Part shown: in pieces, positions 35,834-45,875 of the stretch
Position numbering within the stretch: the first letter of the stretch is position 1
Layout: every line of letters starts with the position of its first letter
Assembly: GCF_019457615.1 (NCBI RefSeq)
Contig: NZ_CP080414.1
Span: forward strand, 3,098,501-3,162,500
Direction: 5' to 3'
DNA: 64,000 bases
Origin: Shewanella zhangzhouensis
GTDB lineage: Bacteria; Pseudomonadota; Gammaproteobacteria; Enterobacterales; Shewanellaceae
Position numbers and translations under genes: made by a program
The notes under the pieces: model-generated
Databases searched by the model: none
What the model was told of the DNA's origin: nothing
The model's input: only the letters and a program-made list of their open reading frames with translations

Positions 35834-37450
35834 TCAGTATGTCCCGAGCAATGGCCGGTAGAGTTTATCCAGATAGGAAGCTGCGGCCTCTTCCCAGGTA
35901 AAACGCGTCTCCAATGCCGCTTTTGCAACCCGCTGCCAGTCTGGAGTGCCTGTGGTGTGCAGCAGGTAATCCAGCTTATTCAGCAAGGCCCTGGCCTGGG
36001 AGTCTGTGTCATCCCCATCGAAGCGCCAGCCATTTTCGCCATCCTTCACCGTGTCCACCAATCCCCCCACGCTTGAGACCAGACAGGGCTGGCCACTGCG
36101 CATGGCCAGCATCTGGCTGATGCCGCAGGGCTCAAAGCTGCTTGGCATCAAAAACAGATCCCCGCGCCGATAGAGCAGCTCCGACAGTTTCACATCAAAA
36201 TGATTGATAAAAATGAAATTATCATACCTTGCTGCCAGTTGCTGGAACTCCCTTGCTATCCTGTCATCGCCATTGCCGAGCATAAAAAAGCGCGCCAGAG
36301 GGCTGAAGAGCCCGAGTCGCTGCAGTATCTGCTCCAGCACGCGCTTTCCATCCAGGCGGTGCCTGAGCAGCTCCACCTTTTGCGAGGTGAGCCGACCGAC
36401 AAAGGTCAGTAAAAAAGCATGTTCGTCCATGGGTTGCCACAATCGCTGCGCGGCGATAAAGTCCAGCGCCCTGACCGTATCGCGGTTGGCCTGAGCTGCC
36501 GTCAGGGTGCGGTGACACCCCAGCACCAGTTGCTGTACCGAGGGTCTTATTTCCTGCGGCTCATCGGGATAATCACAACCATTGAGGATCCCCACCAACT
36601 GCTGTTTTCCATCACAGTGCTGAAGGTCTTCTTCCAGCCCCTCCCCTCCCACAAACCCGGTGGCGGGGTCGGATGGCCTGAGCACCTCACGGCAATAGTT
36701 GGGAGATACCAGATGCACCCTGTCACTCAGGCAAATGGCTGCCCGCAAAGGGTTAACGCAATTGGGATAGCGGCGGTCCAGTATCTGTGCTGGATATTGC
36801 CCAAGCCAGGGGTACCAGGCGGCCAGGGACGATGCCTCCTGAGCCAGGGGGCGGGTACCCTGCAGCGCCAGATTATGGATACTGAGCACCGAGGGGATGG
36901 CCTTAAGCTCCCCGTAGCGAGGGTCGATACCGCGCAGCAGCGCAAAAAAGCCCTGATGCCAGTCATGCAGATGCAGGACCTGTGGTTTTGGAATTATCCC
37001 CTGCAAGAGCGCTTCGGCCACCGCCACACCAAAAAGCGCGAAGCGGTCGGCATCGTCGGCAAAGGGACGGCCATCACCACTGGCCACATAGAGCTGACCC
37101 GGCGCCGTGTGCCACGCCGGATTGTCGAGCAGATAAATGCTTAAGCCCTCATCCCTTGGGTCGGGGAGCTGCTGCAGACTTATCTGCACCATACCGTGGC
37201 GAAAAGGCACGCTGAAAAAGCGGCGCGGCGCCTCATCGGTGCCATGGCCCTGACATCCAAGAAAACCATAACCCGGCATAACCACACTGGCCTGTACGCC
37301 TTTGGCCTTAAGCGCCGGCGGCAAACCCGCCAGCACGTCGGCCATGCCGCCAACTTTTGCTCCAGCGAGGGCGCCGTGTTCGGCGCACAGCATCAGTACC
37401 TGCACTGGGTGTGCTGACGCTTCTGTGTTGATTGCATTTGAAATTTGCAA
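35834..37450 (-). CDS. glgA: Glycogen synthase
   Basis: GlgA adds glucose from ADP-glucose to growing glycogen (538 aa, GT5 family). The ADP-glucose loop is GAKVGGMADVLAGLP (KxGG form), and the C-terminal domain has PSSFEPCGISQMLAMRSG with the catalytic Glu. The start is TTG at 37450: AAGGTGG, overlapping the glgC stop, lies at proper distance. A GTG at about codon 17, closer to E. coli GlgA's start, has no such site. It is the last gene of the glycogen operon. Confidence 0.93.
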   Translation of the reverse strand: MQISNAINTEASAHPVQVLMLCAEHGALAGAKVGGMADVLAGLPPALKAKGVQASVVMPGYGFLGCQGHGTDEAPRRFFSVPFRHGMVQISLQQLPDPRDEGLSIYLLDNPAWHTAPGQLYVASGDGRPFADDADRFALFGVAVAEALLQGIIPKPQVLHLHDWHQGFFALLRGIDPRYGELKAIPSVLSIHNLALQGTRPLAQEASSLAAWYPWLGQYPAQILDRRYPNCVNPLRAAICLSDRVHLVSPNYCREVLRPSDPATGFVGGEGLEEDLQHCDGKQQLVGILNGCDYPDEPQEIRPSVQQLVLGCHRTLTAAQANRDTVRALDFIAAQRLWQPMDEHAFLLTFVGRLTSQKVELLRHRLDGKRVLEQILQRLGLFSPLARFFMLGNGDDRIAREFQQLAARYDNFIFINHFDVKLSELLYRRGDLFLMPSSFEPCGISQMLAMRSGQPCLVSSVGGLVDTVKDGENGWRFDGDDTDSQARALLNKLDYLLHTTGTPDWQRVAKAALETRFTWEEAAASYLDKLYRPLLGTY

Positions 37451-37462
37451 CGCAGTTCCACC

Positions 37463-38731
37463 TTATTCAAAGCCCACGGGCAAGCCGAGCATCTCACGGG
37501 TGATCAGCACCACGCCCTTGTCAGTCACCCGAAAACCCCTGGCCCTGTCGTGGTCGTGATTGTGGCCTATCACCATGCCTTCCGGGATAACGCAGCCGCG
37601 GTCGATAATCACGTTCTTGAGACGGCAATTACGCAGCACCACCACATCGGGCAAAATCACCGCTCCTTCCACCTCGGAATAGGAGCAAATCCGCACCTCA
37701 TTGAATAGTACGCTGCGTTTCACTTTGGCACCCGAAATGATACAGCCACCGGAGACAATGGAGTCGGTTGCCATGCCGCGTCTGTCTTCATCGTCAAACA
37801 CAAACTTGGCCGGAGGCAACTGCTCCTGATAGGTCCAGATGGGCCACTTGGCGTCATAGAGGTTCAGGTGCGGCTCAGGGGACAACAGCTCCATATTGGC
37901 CTGCCAGAATGTATCCAGGGTACCCACATCACGCCAGTAATCCTGCCCCGCGCCCAGACCGCTCTTGAAGGCATAGGCAAACACCTTGTGCTCGCGGATG
38001 ATGGACGGAATGATGTCCTTGCCAAAGTCGCGTTCTGAAGACACGTTTTCCGCGTCTTTTCTCAGTTGGTCGAACAAAAACTCGGTATTGAACACATAGT
38101 TGCCCATGGACGCCAGGCAACGTTCCGGGTCGTGTGGCAAACAGGAAGGATTGGCCGGTTTTTCTTCAAACCCCACCACACGCATATCCTCGGCCACTTC
38201 CATCACCCCAAAACTCCCGGCCGCTTCGGCAACAGGCACTTCCTGACAGCACACCGTCATATCGGCGCCCGACTGGGCATGGGCCGCGAGCATGCCCGCA
38301 TAATCCATGCGGTACACATGGTCGCCGGAGAGGATCATCACATACCTTGGCAGCTCGTGGCGGATGATATCAATGTTTTGAAACACGGCATCTGCGGTGC
38401 CCTGATACCAACTTTCCGAATAACGCTGCGAGGCAGGCAGAATTTCCACCGACTCCCCAAGCTCACGCTTAAAGTGACCCCAGCCGCGCATGACATGGCG
38501 AATAAGCGAGTGGGACTGATACTGGGTCACCACCCCTATCCGGCGTATGCCCGAGTTCACGCAATTGGACAGGGGAAAGTCGATGACCCTGAACTTACCG
38601 CCGAAATAAAGCGCCGGTTTGGCACGCCAGTCGGTCAGTTCAAACAGGCGCGAGCCACGACCTCCTGCGAGGATCAGGGCATAGGTTTCACGGGTCAGAT
38701 TACTGATGAAGCGAGGGCTGTGATTGGGCAT
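37463..38731 (-). CDS. glgC: Glucose-1-phosphate adenylyltransferase (ADP-glucose pyrophosphorylase)
   Basis: GlgC makes ADP-glucose from ATP and glucose 1-phosphate, the committed step of glycogen synthesis (422 aa; 431 in E. coli). The nucleotide site is LILAGGRGSRL with WRAKPALYFGGKFRVIDFP; the C-terminal half is a left-handed beta-helix with hexapeptide repeats. The ATG at 38731 follows AAGGAG at 6-7 bases; an in-frame start at 38779 would add 16 residues over the end of glgP. It lies 25 bases after glgP and 12 before glgA. Confidence 0.97.
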   Translation of the reverse strand: MPNHSPRFISNLTRETYALILAGGRGSRLFELTDWRAKPALYFGGKFRVIDFPLSNCVNSGIRRIGVVTQYQSHSLIRHVMRGWGHFKRELGESVEILPASQRYSESWYQGTADAVFQNIDIIRHELPRYVMILSGDHVYRMDYAGMLAAHAQSGADMTVCCQEVPVAEAAGSFGVMEVAEDMRVVGFEEKPANPSCLPHDPERCLASMGNYVFNTEFLFDQLRKDAENVSSERDFGKDIIPSIIREHKVFAYAFKSGLGAGQDYWRDVGTLDTFWQANMELLSPEPHLNLYDAKWPIWTYQEQLPPAKFVFDDEDRRGMATDSIVSGGCIISGAKVKRSVLFNEVRICSYSEVEGAVILPDVVVLRNCRLKNVIIDRGCVIPEGMVIGHNHDHDRARGFRVTDKGVVLITREMLGLPVGFE

Positions 38732-38756
38732 TAGAGGCTCCTTGGCTGCGTCAAAT

Positions 38757-41231
38757 TCAGGCACCGGTCCAGATCTCATCCCGGTAGCGGGCTATGGTGG
38801 CGTCGGATGAAAAACGGCCACTGGCCGCGGTGTTACGAATACTGCAAAGGGTCCAGGCGTCCTTATTGGCATAAAGCGCCGCCGCCTGATGCTGGGCACT
38901 GAGGTAAGACTCAAAGTCGGCCGCAGTCATCCACTGATCCCATGGGCTTTCGATGGCACTGACAATGGGGTCGAAGATGCCCGGCTCCTGCAAGCTGAAA
39001 TGACCGCTGCGGATAAGTTCGAGTACGCCTTCCAGTGCAACCGAATGGCGAATGTACTCATCGGGGCGATAGTGGGGTTTCAAGGCCGCCACCTCGTCGG
39101 CATTGAGGCCAAAGAGGAAGAAGTTATCCGGCCCAACGGCTTCAAGAATTTCAATATTGGCCCCATCCAGGGTGCCTATGGTGAGGGCACCGTTCATCAT
39201 GAACTTCATATTGCCTGTGCCCGAAGCCTCCTTGCCTGCGGTGGAAATTTGCTCGGACAGGTCGGTGCCCGGTGCTATCACTTCCATGGCGCTGACGTTG
39301 TAGTTGGGCAAAAAGGCAAACCTCAGCCAGGGCGTCACATGGGGGTCACTGTTGACCATGTGGGCCACATTGCCCGCCAGCTTGATAATGAGTTTGGCCA
39401 TGGCGTATCCGGGCGCCGCCTTGCCACCAATCAGCACGCAGCGGGGCACCATGCCGTGGGTGTCACCGCTTAAAATGCGCTGGTAGAGATGGATCACATG
39501 CAGAATGTTCAGCAGCTGGCGCTTGTATTCATGAATGCGCTTCACCTGCACATCGAACATCATGGCGGTGTCAAACTGCACATGACACTCACACTCAACC
39601 AGGGCCGCCAGCGCCTCTTTGTTGACCGACTTCACCTCCCGCCAGGCATGGATAAAGTCAGAATCTGAGGTAAAGGCATTCAGGCTTTCCAGGCGACTTA
39701 AGTCTTCGCGCCAGGCGTTGCCAAGACGCCGGTCAATCAGGGCCGACAAACGTGGGTTGGCATTCATCAGCCAGCGCCTCGGGGTGACGCCATTGGTCTT
39801 GTTGTTGAACTTGTGTGGCCACAGGGCATGGAAGTCTTTAAAGAGTCCACGGCGCAAAAGCTCGGTGTGCAGCGCCGCTACCCCATTTACCGAAAAGCTC
39901 GCCACTATGGCCAGGTAGGCCATGCGTACCCGAGGCTCAGCGCCTTCCTCGATGATGGACATACGCGCCAGCATCTCGCCGTCTCCGGGCCAGTGGTGGG
40001 CCGCTTCATCCAGGTGACGGGCGTTGATTTCATAAATAATTTCCAGCACCCGCGGCAGCATGTGCCCCAGCATGCGCACGCTCCAGCACTCCAGGGCTTC
40101 CGGCAGCAGGGTGTGGTTGGTGTAGGCCATGGTGTGGCTGGTGATATGCCAGGCCTCGTCCCACTCCAGACAATACACATCGAGCAGGAGGCGCATCAGC
40201 TCGGGCACGGCAATGGCGGGATGGGTGTCATTCAGCTGGATCACATTGTGGCGATGGAAGTCGGCAAAGTTGTCGCCGAAGCGGGCACAGTGGCGGCGCA
40301 GCAAGTCCTGCAGGCTGGCGGATGACAAAAAGTACTGCTGGCGCAGCCTCAGCTCCTTACCGTTTTCGCTGGCGTCGTTGGGATAGAGCACCATGGTGAT
40401 CTGTTCGGCCAGATTTTTCCGGGCCACCGCTTCGGCATAGTCACCCTGATTGAATTCTTCCAAATCAAAGTCATCGGTGGCCTCGGCTTTCCAAAGCCTC
40501 AGGGTATTGATGCGGCCATTGCGATAACCGGGCACCGGCATGTCGTGGGGCACAGCCACCACGTCCTGGGTACCGACCCACTGCATATGACGACGGCCGT
40601 CCCTGTCTACATAGGACTGGGTATGGCCAAAGAAAGGCACCATCACCGCCTGTCCGTGCAAACGCACCTCCCAGGGGTTGCCTTCTTTGAGCCAGCGATC
40701 CGGTCTTTCTATTTGATAGCCATCGACAATTTTTTGGGCAAACATGCCGTACTCATAGCGGATGCCATATCCGGTGGCGGCAATGTCCATACTGGCGCAG
40801 GAATCGAGAAAGCAGGCCGCAAGACGCCCAAGACCACCGTTACCCAGCCCGGCATCGTGCTCTTCGGACTCGAGCTCCTCCAGGGTCACGCTGTAGGGCA
40901 GCAACGCCTTGCGGGCATCATCGCTTATCCCCAGACTCAGAAGCGCATTCCCCAGGGTTCGACCCATCAGGAACTCCAGCGACAAATACGCCACCTGACG
41001 TTGCTGACCAGCGGCATCCCGTTTGCGGGTTTCACGCCAGCTGTCCAGCAGCTGTTCCTTAACGCCATGGGCCAGTGCATGAAACAAATCCTGATGGCGG
41101 GACTCTTCCCGGCACAGGTTGTATCTCAGCTGCCGCTCCAGACAGGCCGGCAGTGCATCGCAGGGTTCACAGGGCTGGGGTCTGCCGGTATCCGTTTCGG
41201 GTCCGGCCGCTTTCAGTCGTTTGGTCGCCAT
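38757..41231 (-). CDS. glgP: Glycogen/maltodextrin phosphorylase
   Basis: GlgP releases glucose 1-phosphate from glycogen ends using phosphate and pyridoxal phosphate (824 aa). The PLP Lys is in EASGTGNMKFMMNGALTIG, and the N-terminal YLSLEFLMGRTLGNALLSLG and NGGLGRLAACFLDS segments are family hallmarks. GGAGA precedes the ATG at 41231; the frame opening at 41267 adds 12 residues overlapping glgX and is less likely. Its place between glgX and glgC couples breakdown with synthesis in one operon. Confidence 0.97.
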   Translation of the reverse strand: MATKRLKAAGPETDTGRPQPCEPCDALPACLERQLRYNLCREESRHQDLFHALAHGVKEQLLDSWRETRKRDAAGQQRQVAYLSLEFLMGRTLGNALLSLGISDDARKALLPYSVTLEELESEEHDAGLGNGGLGRLAACFLDSCASMDIAATGYGIRYEYGMFAQKIVDGYQIERPDRWLKEGNPWEVRLHGQAVMVPFFGHTQSYVDRDGRRHMQWVGTQDVVAVPHDMPVPGYRNGRINTLRLWKAEATDDFDLEEFNQGDYAEAVARKNLAEQITMVLYPNDASENGKELRLRQQYFLSSASLQDLLRRHCARFGDNFADFHRHNVIQLNDTHPAIAVPELMRLLLDVYCLEWDEAWHITSHTMAYTNHTLLPEALECWSVRMLGHMLPRVLEIIYEINARHLDEAAHHWPGDGEMLARMSIIEEGAEPRVRMAYLAIVASFSVNGVAALHTELLRRGLFKDFHALWPHKFNNKTNGVTPRRWLMNANPRLSALIDRRLGNAWREDLSRLESLNAFTSDSDFIHAWREVKSVNKEALAALVECECHVQFDTAMMFDVQVKRIHEYKRQLLNILHVIHLYQRILSGDTHGMVPRCVLIGGKAAPGYAMAKLIIKLAGNVAHMVNSDPHVTPWLRFAFLPNYNVSAMEVIAPGTDLSEQISTAGKEASGTGNMKFMMNGALTIGTLDGANIEILEAVGPDNFFLFGLNADEVAALKPHYRPDEYIRHSVALEGVLELIRSGHFSLQEPGIFDPIVSAIESPWDQWMTAADFESYLSAQHQAAALYANKDAWTLCSIRNTAASGRFSSDATIARYRDEIWTGA

Positions 41232-41244
41232 GGTGTGGTCTCCG

Positions 41245-43314
41245 TTATTGAGTGCCGGGGTCGGCATCCCTGTGTCCGTGAAAAATCCAGATACTGACGC
41301 CGGGCAGCGTCAGGGTGTCGCCCGCCTCAATCCGCGCCGGCATGTCGCTGTTGCCGCACAGGCTGTGCAATTGCTCCCACACGGCAAACAGGGGCAGACT
41401 GATGTCCACCGCCGACTGACTGGGGTTTATCAACATCAGCAACAGCTCAGATCCCCGCAGTGGATGATGCTCACCCAGCGCAGCGATAAGCGGGCCGCAG
41501 CGATGCCAGTCGGTGCCCGCCATGGGCAGGCCGGACTCGTTGAACCAGGCCAGAAACGGGCCCTTTCGACCATCGTCCGGGTTATTGCCATGGATATAAC
41601 GGGTGGCCGCGAGCAGCGGCAGCTTCCGCCGGATATGGATAAGCCCGGCCACAAAGTCGATGAGCTCAGTGTCGGCGCTTTCCCAATCAATCCAGGTGAG
41701 TGCATTGTCCTGACAGTAGGCATTGTTGTTGCCCTGCTGGGTTTGCCACAGCTCATCTCCGGCCCGCAGCATGGGTATCCCAAAGGAGAAAAACAGGGTA
41801 ACGAGCATCGCCCTGGCCTTGTGTTTTCGGGCCGCCACCAGCTCGGTGGCCTCTCCTTCCACGCCGAAGTTGTGGCTCAGGTTTTCCTGATGGCCATCGC
41901 GATTGTCTTCACCGTTGGCAAGGTTGTGGCGCTGCTCGTAACTCAGCAGATCCCTCAGGGTGAAACCATCGTGACTGGCAATAAAATTCAGACTGGCCCA
42001 GGGGCCACGGTGGGAGGGCTCAAACAGATCCGCCGAGCCATGAAAACGGCGGGCAAATTCACCGAGAATTTGCTCATCGCCACGCCAGAGCCTGCGCATG
42101 GCATCGCGGTACTTGTCATTCCACTCGGCAAAGGCGGCGGGGAATTCACCGAGACGATAACCACCGGGGCCCACATCCCAGGGCTCGGCGATAAGCTTGA
42201 GCGCTTTAAGCACAGGGTCTTGCCCGAGCGCGGCAAAAAAGCCACTGTGGGTATCAAAGCCGTGGGGCATACGGCCAAGGCAGGCGGCCAAATCAAAGCG
42301 GAAACCGTCGACTCCGCCCACCTGGGCCCAGTACCTCAAAGAGTCCATCACCAGCTCAAGCACCCTGGGTTGCCCCAGATCCAGGGTGTTGCCGCAGCCG
42401 GTATCATTGATGTAATGGCCGCTGTCGGTGAGGCGGTAATAGCAGGCGTTGTCCAGTCCCTTAAAGCTGTAGACTGGCCCCATGGCATTGCCTTCGGCGC
42501 TGTGGTTATAGACCACGTCCAGAATGACCTCGATACCGGCGCCATGCAGGGCATCCACCATGGCCCTGAATTCACGGATGTCACCATAGGCATTGTGGGG
42601 CGCAAAAAAGCCGATGCTGTTATAGCCCCAATAATTGGACAGGCCTTTGGCATGCAAAAAGGGCTCATCGAAAAACTGCTGGCAGGGCATCAGCTCCACC
42701 GCCGTTACCCCCAGCCGCTTCAGATATTGGATAACGTCAGGCGCGGCCAGCGCGGCAAAGCGGCCCCTGTGCGCAGGCGTCACCCCGGGAAAGCCCATGG
42801 AAAAGCCCTTTACATGGAGCTCGTAAATCACACTCTCTTCCATGGTGTAGCCTGGCTTTGAATGTACAAAGGGTGGCAAGGCTGCCACATCCACCACCCG
42901 GCACCTTGGCATCAGGGCGGCATTGTCTTCCCCATCGGGGGTCGGGGCAAAATGCGGGTCCTGTGGACCGGCCGAGCCCTGCGCCGCCTGTGCCACAGCA
43001 AGCTTTGGCAAACCATCAATGGCCAGAGCGTAAGGGTCCAGGAGCAATTTGGCCGGGTCAAACCTGTGACCCGCCGCCGGGGCCCAGGGGCCATCGGCGC
43101 GGTAGCCATAGGCCTGCCCCTCAGCTATGCCGTCAAGGGTCAGTGACCAAAAGTCACCACGGCGTTTCATGGGATAGGAAAACTCCCGCCCCTCTTCATC
43201 GAAAAGGCACAGGAACACAGCGCTGGCATGGCGACTGAACACCCCGAAGTGCGCCTTGCTGACGCCATCTTCGCTAAAGAGCCAAACCCCGCATTGCCGG
43301 TGCAAATTGCTCAT
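41245..43314 (-). CDS. glgX: Glycogen debranching enzyme GlgX (isoamylase type)
   Basis: GlgX hydrolyses alpha-1,6 branches from phosphorylase-trimmed glycogen (689 aa; about 657 in E. coli). An N-terminal CBM48 domain precedes the GH13 barrel. Catalytic residues are in VDGFRFDLAACLG (Asp nucleophile), LIAEPWDVG (Glu acid) and ASHDGFTLRD (Asp). Its ATG overlaps the last bases of glgB by four (43311-43314), showing translational coupling. A 13-base gap leads to glgP. Confidence 0.97.
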   Translation of the reverse strand: MSNLHRQCGVWLFSEDGVSKAHFGVFSRHASAVFLCLFDEEGREFSYPMKRRGDFWSLTLDGIAEGQAYGYRADGPWAPAAGHRFDPAKLLLDPYALAIDGLPKLAVAQAAQGSAGPQDPHFAPTPDGEDNAALMPRCRVVDVAALPPFVHSKPGYTMEESVIYELHVKGFSMGFPGVTPAHRGRFAALAAPDVIQYLKRLGVTAVELMPCQQFFDEPFLHAKGLSNYWGYNSIGFFAPHNAYGDIREFRAMVDALHGAGIEVILDVVYNHSAEGNAMGPVYSFKGLDNACYYRLTDSGHYINDTGCGNTLDLGQPRVLELVMDSLRYWAQVGGVDGFRFDLAACLGRMPHGFDTHSGFFAALGQDPVLKALKLIAEPWDVGPGGYRLGEFPAAFAEWNDKYRDAMRRLWRGDEQILGEFARRFHGSADLFEPSHRGPWASLNFIASHDGFTLRDLLSYEQRHNLANGEDNRDGHQENLSHNFGVEGEATELVAARKHKARAMLVTLFFSFGIPMLRAGDELWQTQQGNNNAYCQDNALTWIDWESADTELIDFVAGLIHIRRKLPLLAATRYIHGNNPDDGRKGPFLAWFNESGLPMAGTDWHRCGPLIAALGEHHPLRGSELLLMLINPSQSAVDISLPLFAVWEQLHSLCGNSDMPARIEAGDTLTLPGVSIWIFHGHRDADPGTQ

Positions 43315-45830
43315 AGGCCCGGATCCTCAGCTTTGGTTTTTGCCGCCGCTTTGGACGGTGCTTTGGCCACCGACCTGGCACTGGCCTTTGTGCTGGGCTT
43401 GGTGCTGGGCTTGGTGCTGGGCTTGGTGCTGGGCTTGGTGCTGGGCTTGGTGCCGGACTTAGGTTTGGCGGGCGTTTTGTCAGTGGAAGACGCCTTTGCC
43501 TTGGCAGTGGACTTGGTCGCGGGCTTGTCCTTGGTGGCTGACTTGGCCTTGGTTGAGGCGGGGGCTTTTTTTACGGGCAGCGCGTTGTCGGCTGAAGACT
43601 CAGACGAAATCGCGGGTGATTTATCCCGGCTGAGCCCCAGCACCAAACAGCCCAGCGGCGGAATGGTGATCAGCGCACTTTGAGCCTTGCCGCTGGCGGG
43701 CTCTGGGGTGCACACAATCACGCCGCCATTGCCCTGGTTACAGCCACCGTAGCAGCTGGCATCGCTGTTAAGCAGCTCGCGCCAGTCACCCTCGCCAGGC
43801 AATCCCAGGCGATACCCCTGCTGCAGCTGGGGCGTCATGTTCACCGCAAATACCAGGGCATCGTCACCCTCGCCCCGGACAAAGGCATAAATCCCCTGCT
43901 CGGCATTGTCGCAATCAAGCCAGCAGAAGCGCGACAGGTCGTGATCCGTCTGCCCAAGTACTGTGTGGCTCTGATAGAGACGATTGAGATCCGACAGCCA
44001 CAGGCTCAGCCCCTGATGGGGAGCGTACTGCAACAGGTGCCAGTCGAGGCTCTTGTCGTGGTTCCACTCATCCCGCTGGCCAAATTCGCCCCCCATAAAC
44101 AGCAGCTTCTTACCGGGGAAGCCCCACATGTACCCGTAATAGGCACGCAGGGTGGCGAACTTCTGCCAGTCATCACCGGGGATTTTCGACAGCAGCGATG
44201 CCTTGCCGTGGACCACCTCGTCGTGGCTTAACGACAGGATAAACTGCTCGCTGTGGGCATACATGATGCCGAAGGTGAGTTGATGGTGGTGCCAGCGGCG
44301 ATGTATTGGGTCTTTGCCCAGGTAGGCCAGGGTGTCGTTCATCCAGCCCATGTTCCACTTAAAGCCAAATCCCAGTCCGCCTTCACTGACAGGACGGCAT
44401 ACGCCGTCCCAGGCCGTGGACTCCTCGGCAATCATAACGATACCGGGAAACTCGCCGTACAGACGGCTGTTTATCAGCTTGAGGCACTCGATGGCCTCAT
44501 GGTTTTCCCGGCCGCCATCGGCGTTGGGCAACCACTCGCCTTCGTTGCGACTGTAGTCGAGATACAACATAGAGGAGACTGCATCCAGACGCAGTCCATC
44601 GATATGGAAATCCCGCAGCCAGACGGTGGCGGCCGATAACAGAAAACTCTGCACCTCGGCGCGGCCATAGTTGAAAATCAGGGTATCCCAGTCGGGGTGA
44701 CGGCCACGGCGGGGGTCCTGGTGCTCAAAGAGGCAGGTGCCGTCGAAACGTGCCAGGCCATGGGCGTCCGCCGGAAAGTGGGCGATAACCCAATCCATCA
44801 GAACACCGATACCGGCACGGTGGCAGGCATCAATCAGGTATTTCAGGTCGTCACTGCTGCCAAATCTCTGTGTCGGGGCGAAAAGCCCCACCGGCTGATA
44901 GCCCCAGGAGCCATCGAAGGGAAACTCCGACAAGGGCATCAACTCTATATGAGTAAAGCCCAGTGACTTCACATAGGGCACCAATTCATCGGCAAGCTCG
45001 CGGTAAGTGAGCCAGGTATCACCCGCCTCACCTTTACGGCGCCATGAGCCCAGATGCAGCTCGTAAATGGACATGGCCTGGCGATGCCAGTCTTTGTCCC
45101 GTGCCTGCATCCAGTCCTCATCCTGCCAGACAAAGGAGGACTGGGGAGCGACTCTGGATGCGTTATTGGGGGCCGCTTCCATGGTTTTGGCGAAGGGGTC
45201 TGACTTAATCAGCAGCTCGCCATCGGCGGTCAATATTTCGAATTTATAGTGGGCATGGGCATGAACACCTGGGATAAAGATGTCCCACACACCGCTGGCA
45301 GGATGAAAGCGCATCACATGGACACGGCCATCCCAATGGTTAAAATCCCCCACCACTGACACCCGGCTGGCATTGGGCGCCCATACGCCAAAGAGCACCC
45401 CGGCCACACCCTCAACCTCTTTCGGATTGGCGCCCAAAAAGTCCTGGGCATACAGCTGACGCCCCTCACCGAACAGGTAGAGATCGTAGTCGCTCAGCAG
45501 GCTCTCAAAGCCGTAGGGGTCGTACACATCTTCCACATGGCTTGGGTAGGCAACCCGCAGCAGATACGGAAAAGGCTTGACCCTGCGCCCCATTACCCCG
45601 GCAAACATGCCTTCCCGGGCTTCGGCACTGAGACTGGCGACTTTTTTACCGTCTTTGGCACTGAGCACCTCCACCGCCAGTGCCCCCGGCAGAAAACAGC
45701 GCACCACCAGCTGGTTATTGTCGGTGTGCATGCCCAGCAAGGAGAAGACATCCACATACTGGCCACGGGCCAATGCGCGGGCGGCATCTTCACTGATGAG
45801 GCTTGAGTCTTGGCTCTGGACGCTGGTCAT
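43311..45830 (-). CDS. glgB: 1,4-alpha-glucan (glycogen) branching enzyme with basic repeat tail
   Basis: GlgB makes alpha-1,6 branches in glycogen (839 aa, about 110 longer than E. coli GlgB). It has the N1 and CBM48 modules (1-240), then the GH13 barrel with DGLRLDAVSSMLY (nucleophile Asp), MIAEESTAWDG (Glu) and LSHDEVVHGK. After the usual C-terminal beta domain ending near LVLGLSRDK, a tail of about 105 residues is made almost only of Lys, Ala, Pro, Ser and Thr, with five KPST units, resembling histone H1 tails. GGAG precedes the ATG at 45830; a TTG 12 bases upstream is less likely. Tail function is unknown. Confidence 0.95.
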   Translation of the reverse strand: MTSVQSQDSSLISEDAARALARGQYVDVFSLLGMHTDNNQLVVRCFLPGALAVEVLSAKDGKKVASLSAEAREGMFAGVMGRRVKPFPYLLRVAYPSHVEDVYDPYGFESLLSDYDLYLFGEGRQLYAQDFLGANPKEVEGVAGVLFGVWAPNASRVSVVGDFNHWDGRVHVMRFHPASGVWDIFIPGVHAHAHYKFEILTADGELLIKSDPFAKTMEAAPNNASRVAPQSSFVWQDEDWMQARDKDWHRQAMSIYELHLGSWRRKGEAGDTWLTYRELADELVPYVKSLGFTHIELMPLSEFPFDGSWGYQPVGLFAPTQRFGSSDDLKYLIDACHRAGIGVLMDWVIAHFPADAHGLARFDGTCLFEHQDPRRGRHPDWDTLIFNYGRAEVQSFLLSAATVWLRDFHIDGLRLDAVSSMLYLDYSRNEGEWLPNADGGRENHEAIECLKLINSRLYGEFPGIVMIAEESTAWDGVCRPVSEGGLGFGFKWNMGWMNDTLAYLGKDPIHRRWHHHQLTFGIMYAHSEQFILSLSHDEVVHGKASLLSKIPGDDWQKFATLRAYYGYMWGFPGKKLLFMGGEFGQRDEWNHDKSLDWHLLQYAPHQGLSLWLSDLNRLYQSHTVLGQTDHDLSRFCWLDCDNAEQGIYAFVRGEGDDALVFAVNMTPQLQQGYRLGLPGEGDWRELLNSDASCYGGCNQGNGGVIVCTPEPASGKAQSALITIPPLGCLVLGLSRDKSPAISSESSADNALPVKKAPASTKAKSATKDKPATKSTAKAKASSTDKTPAKPKSGTKPSTKPSTKPSTKPSTKPSTKASARSVAKAPSKAAAKTKAEDPGL
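43390..43449. repeat. 12-bp tandem repeat, five perfect units, inside glgB
   Basis: The plus-strand unit GTGCTGGGCTTG occurs five times head to tail, followed by a degenerate copy. On the coding strand each unit encodes Lys-Pro-Ser-Thr. Because the unit is four codons, copy-number change would keep the frame and alter tail length only. Confidence 0.9.
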
Positions 45831-45875
45831 GGGGTTCTCCAAGTCTGGTTGAATATCAAATCCGGTTATCTGGCT

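Noticed and set aside
38066..38734. Plus-strand open frame of 222 codons antisense to glgC
   Set aside because: It is His-rich shadow sequence; glgC has full motif support.
41119..42861. Plus-strand open frame of 580 codons antisense to glgX
   Set aside because: It is long only because of the high GC content; the minus strand encodes GlgX with all catalytic residues.
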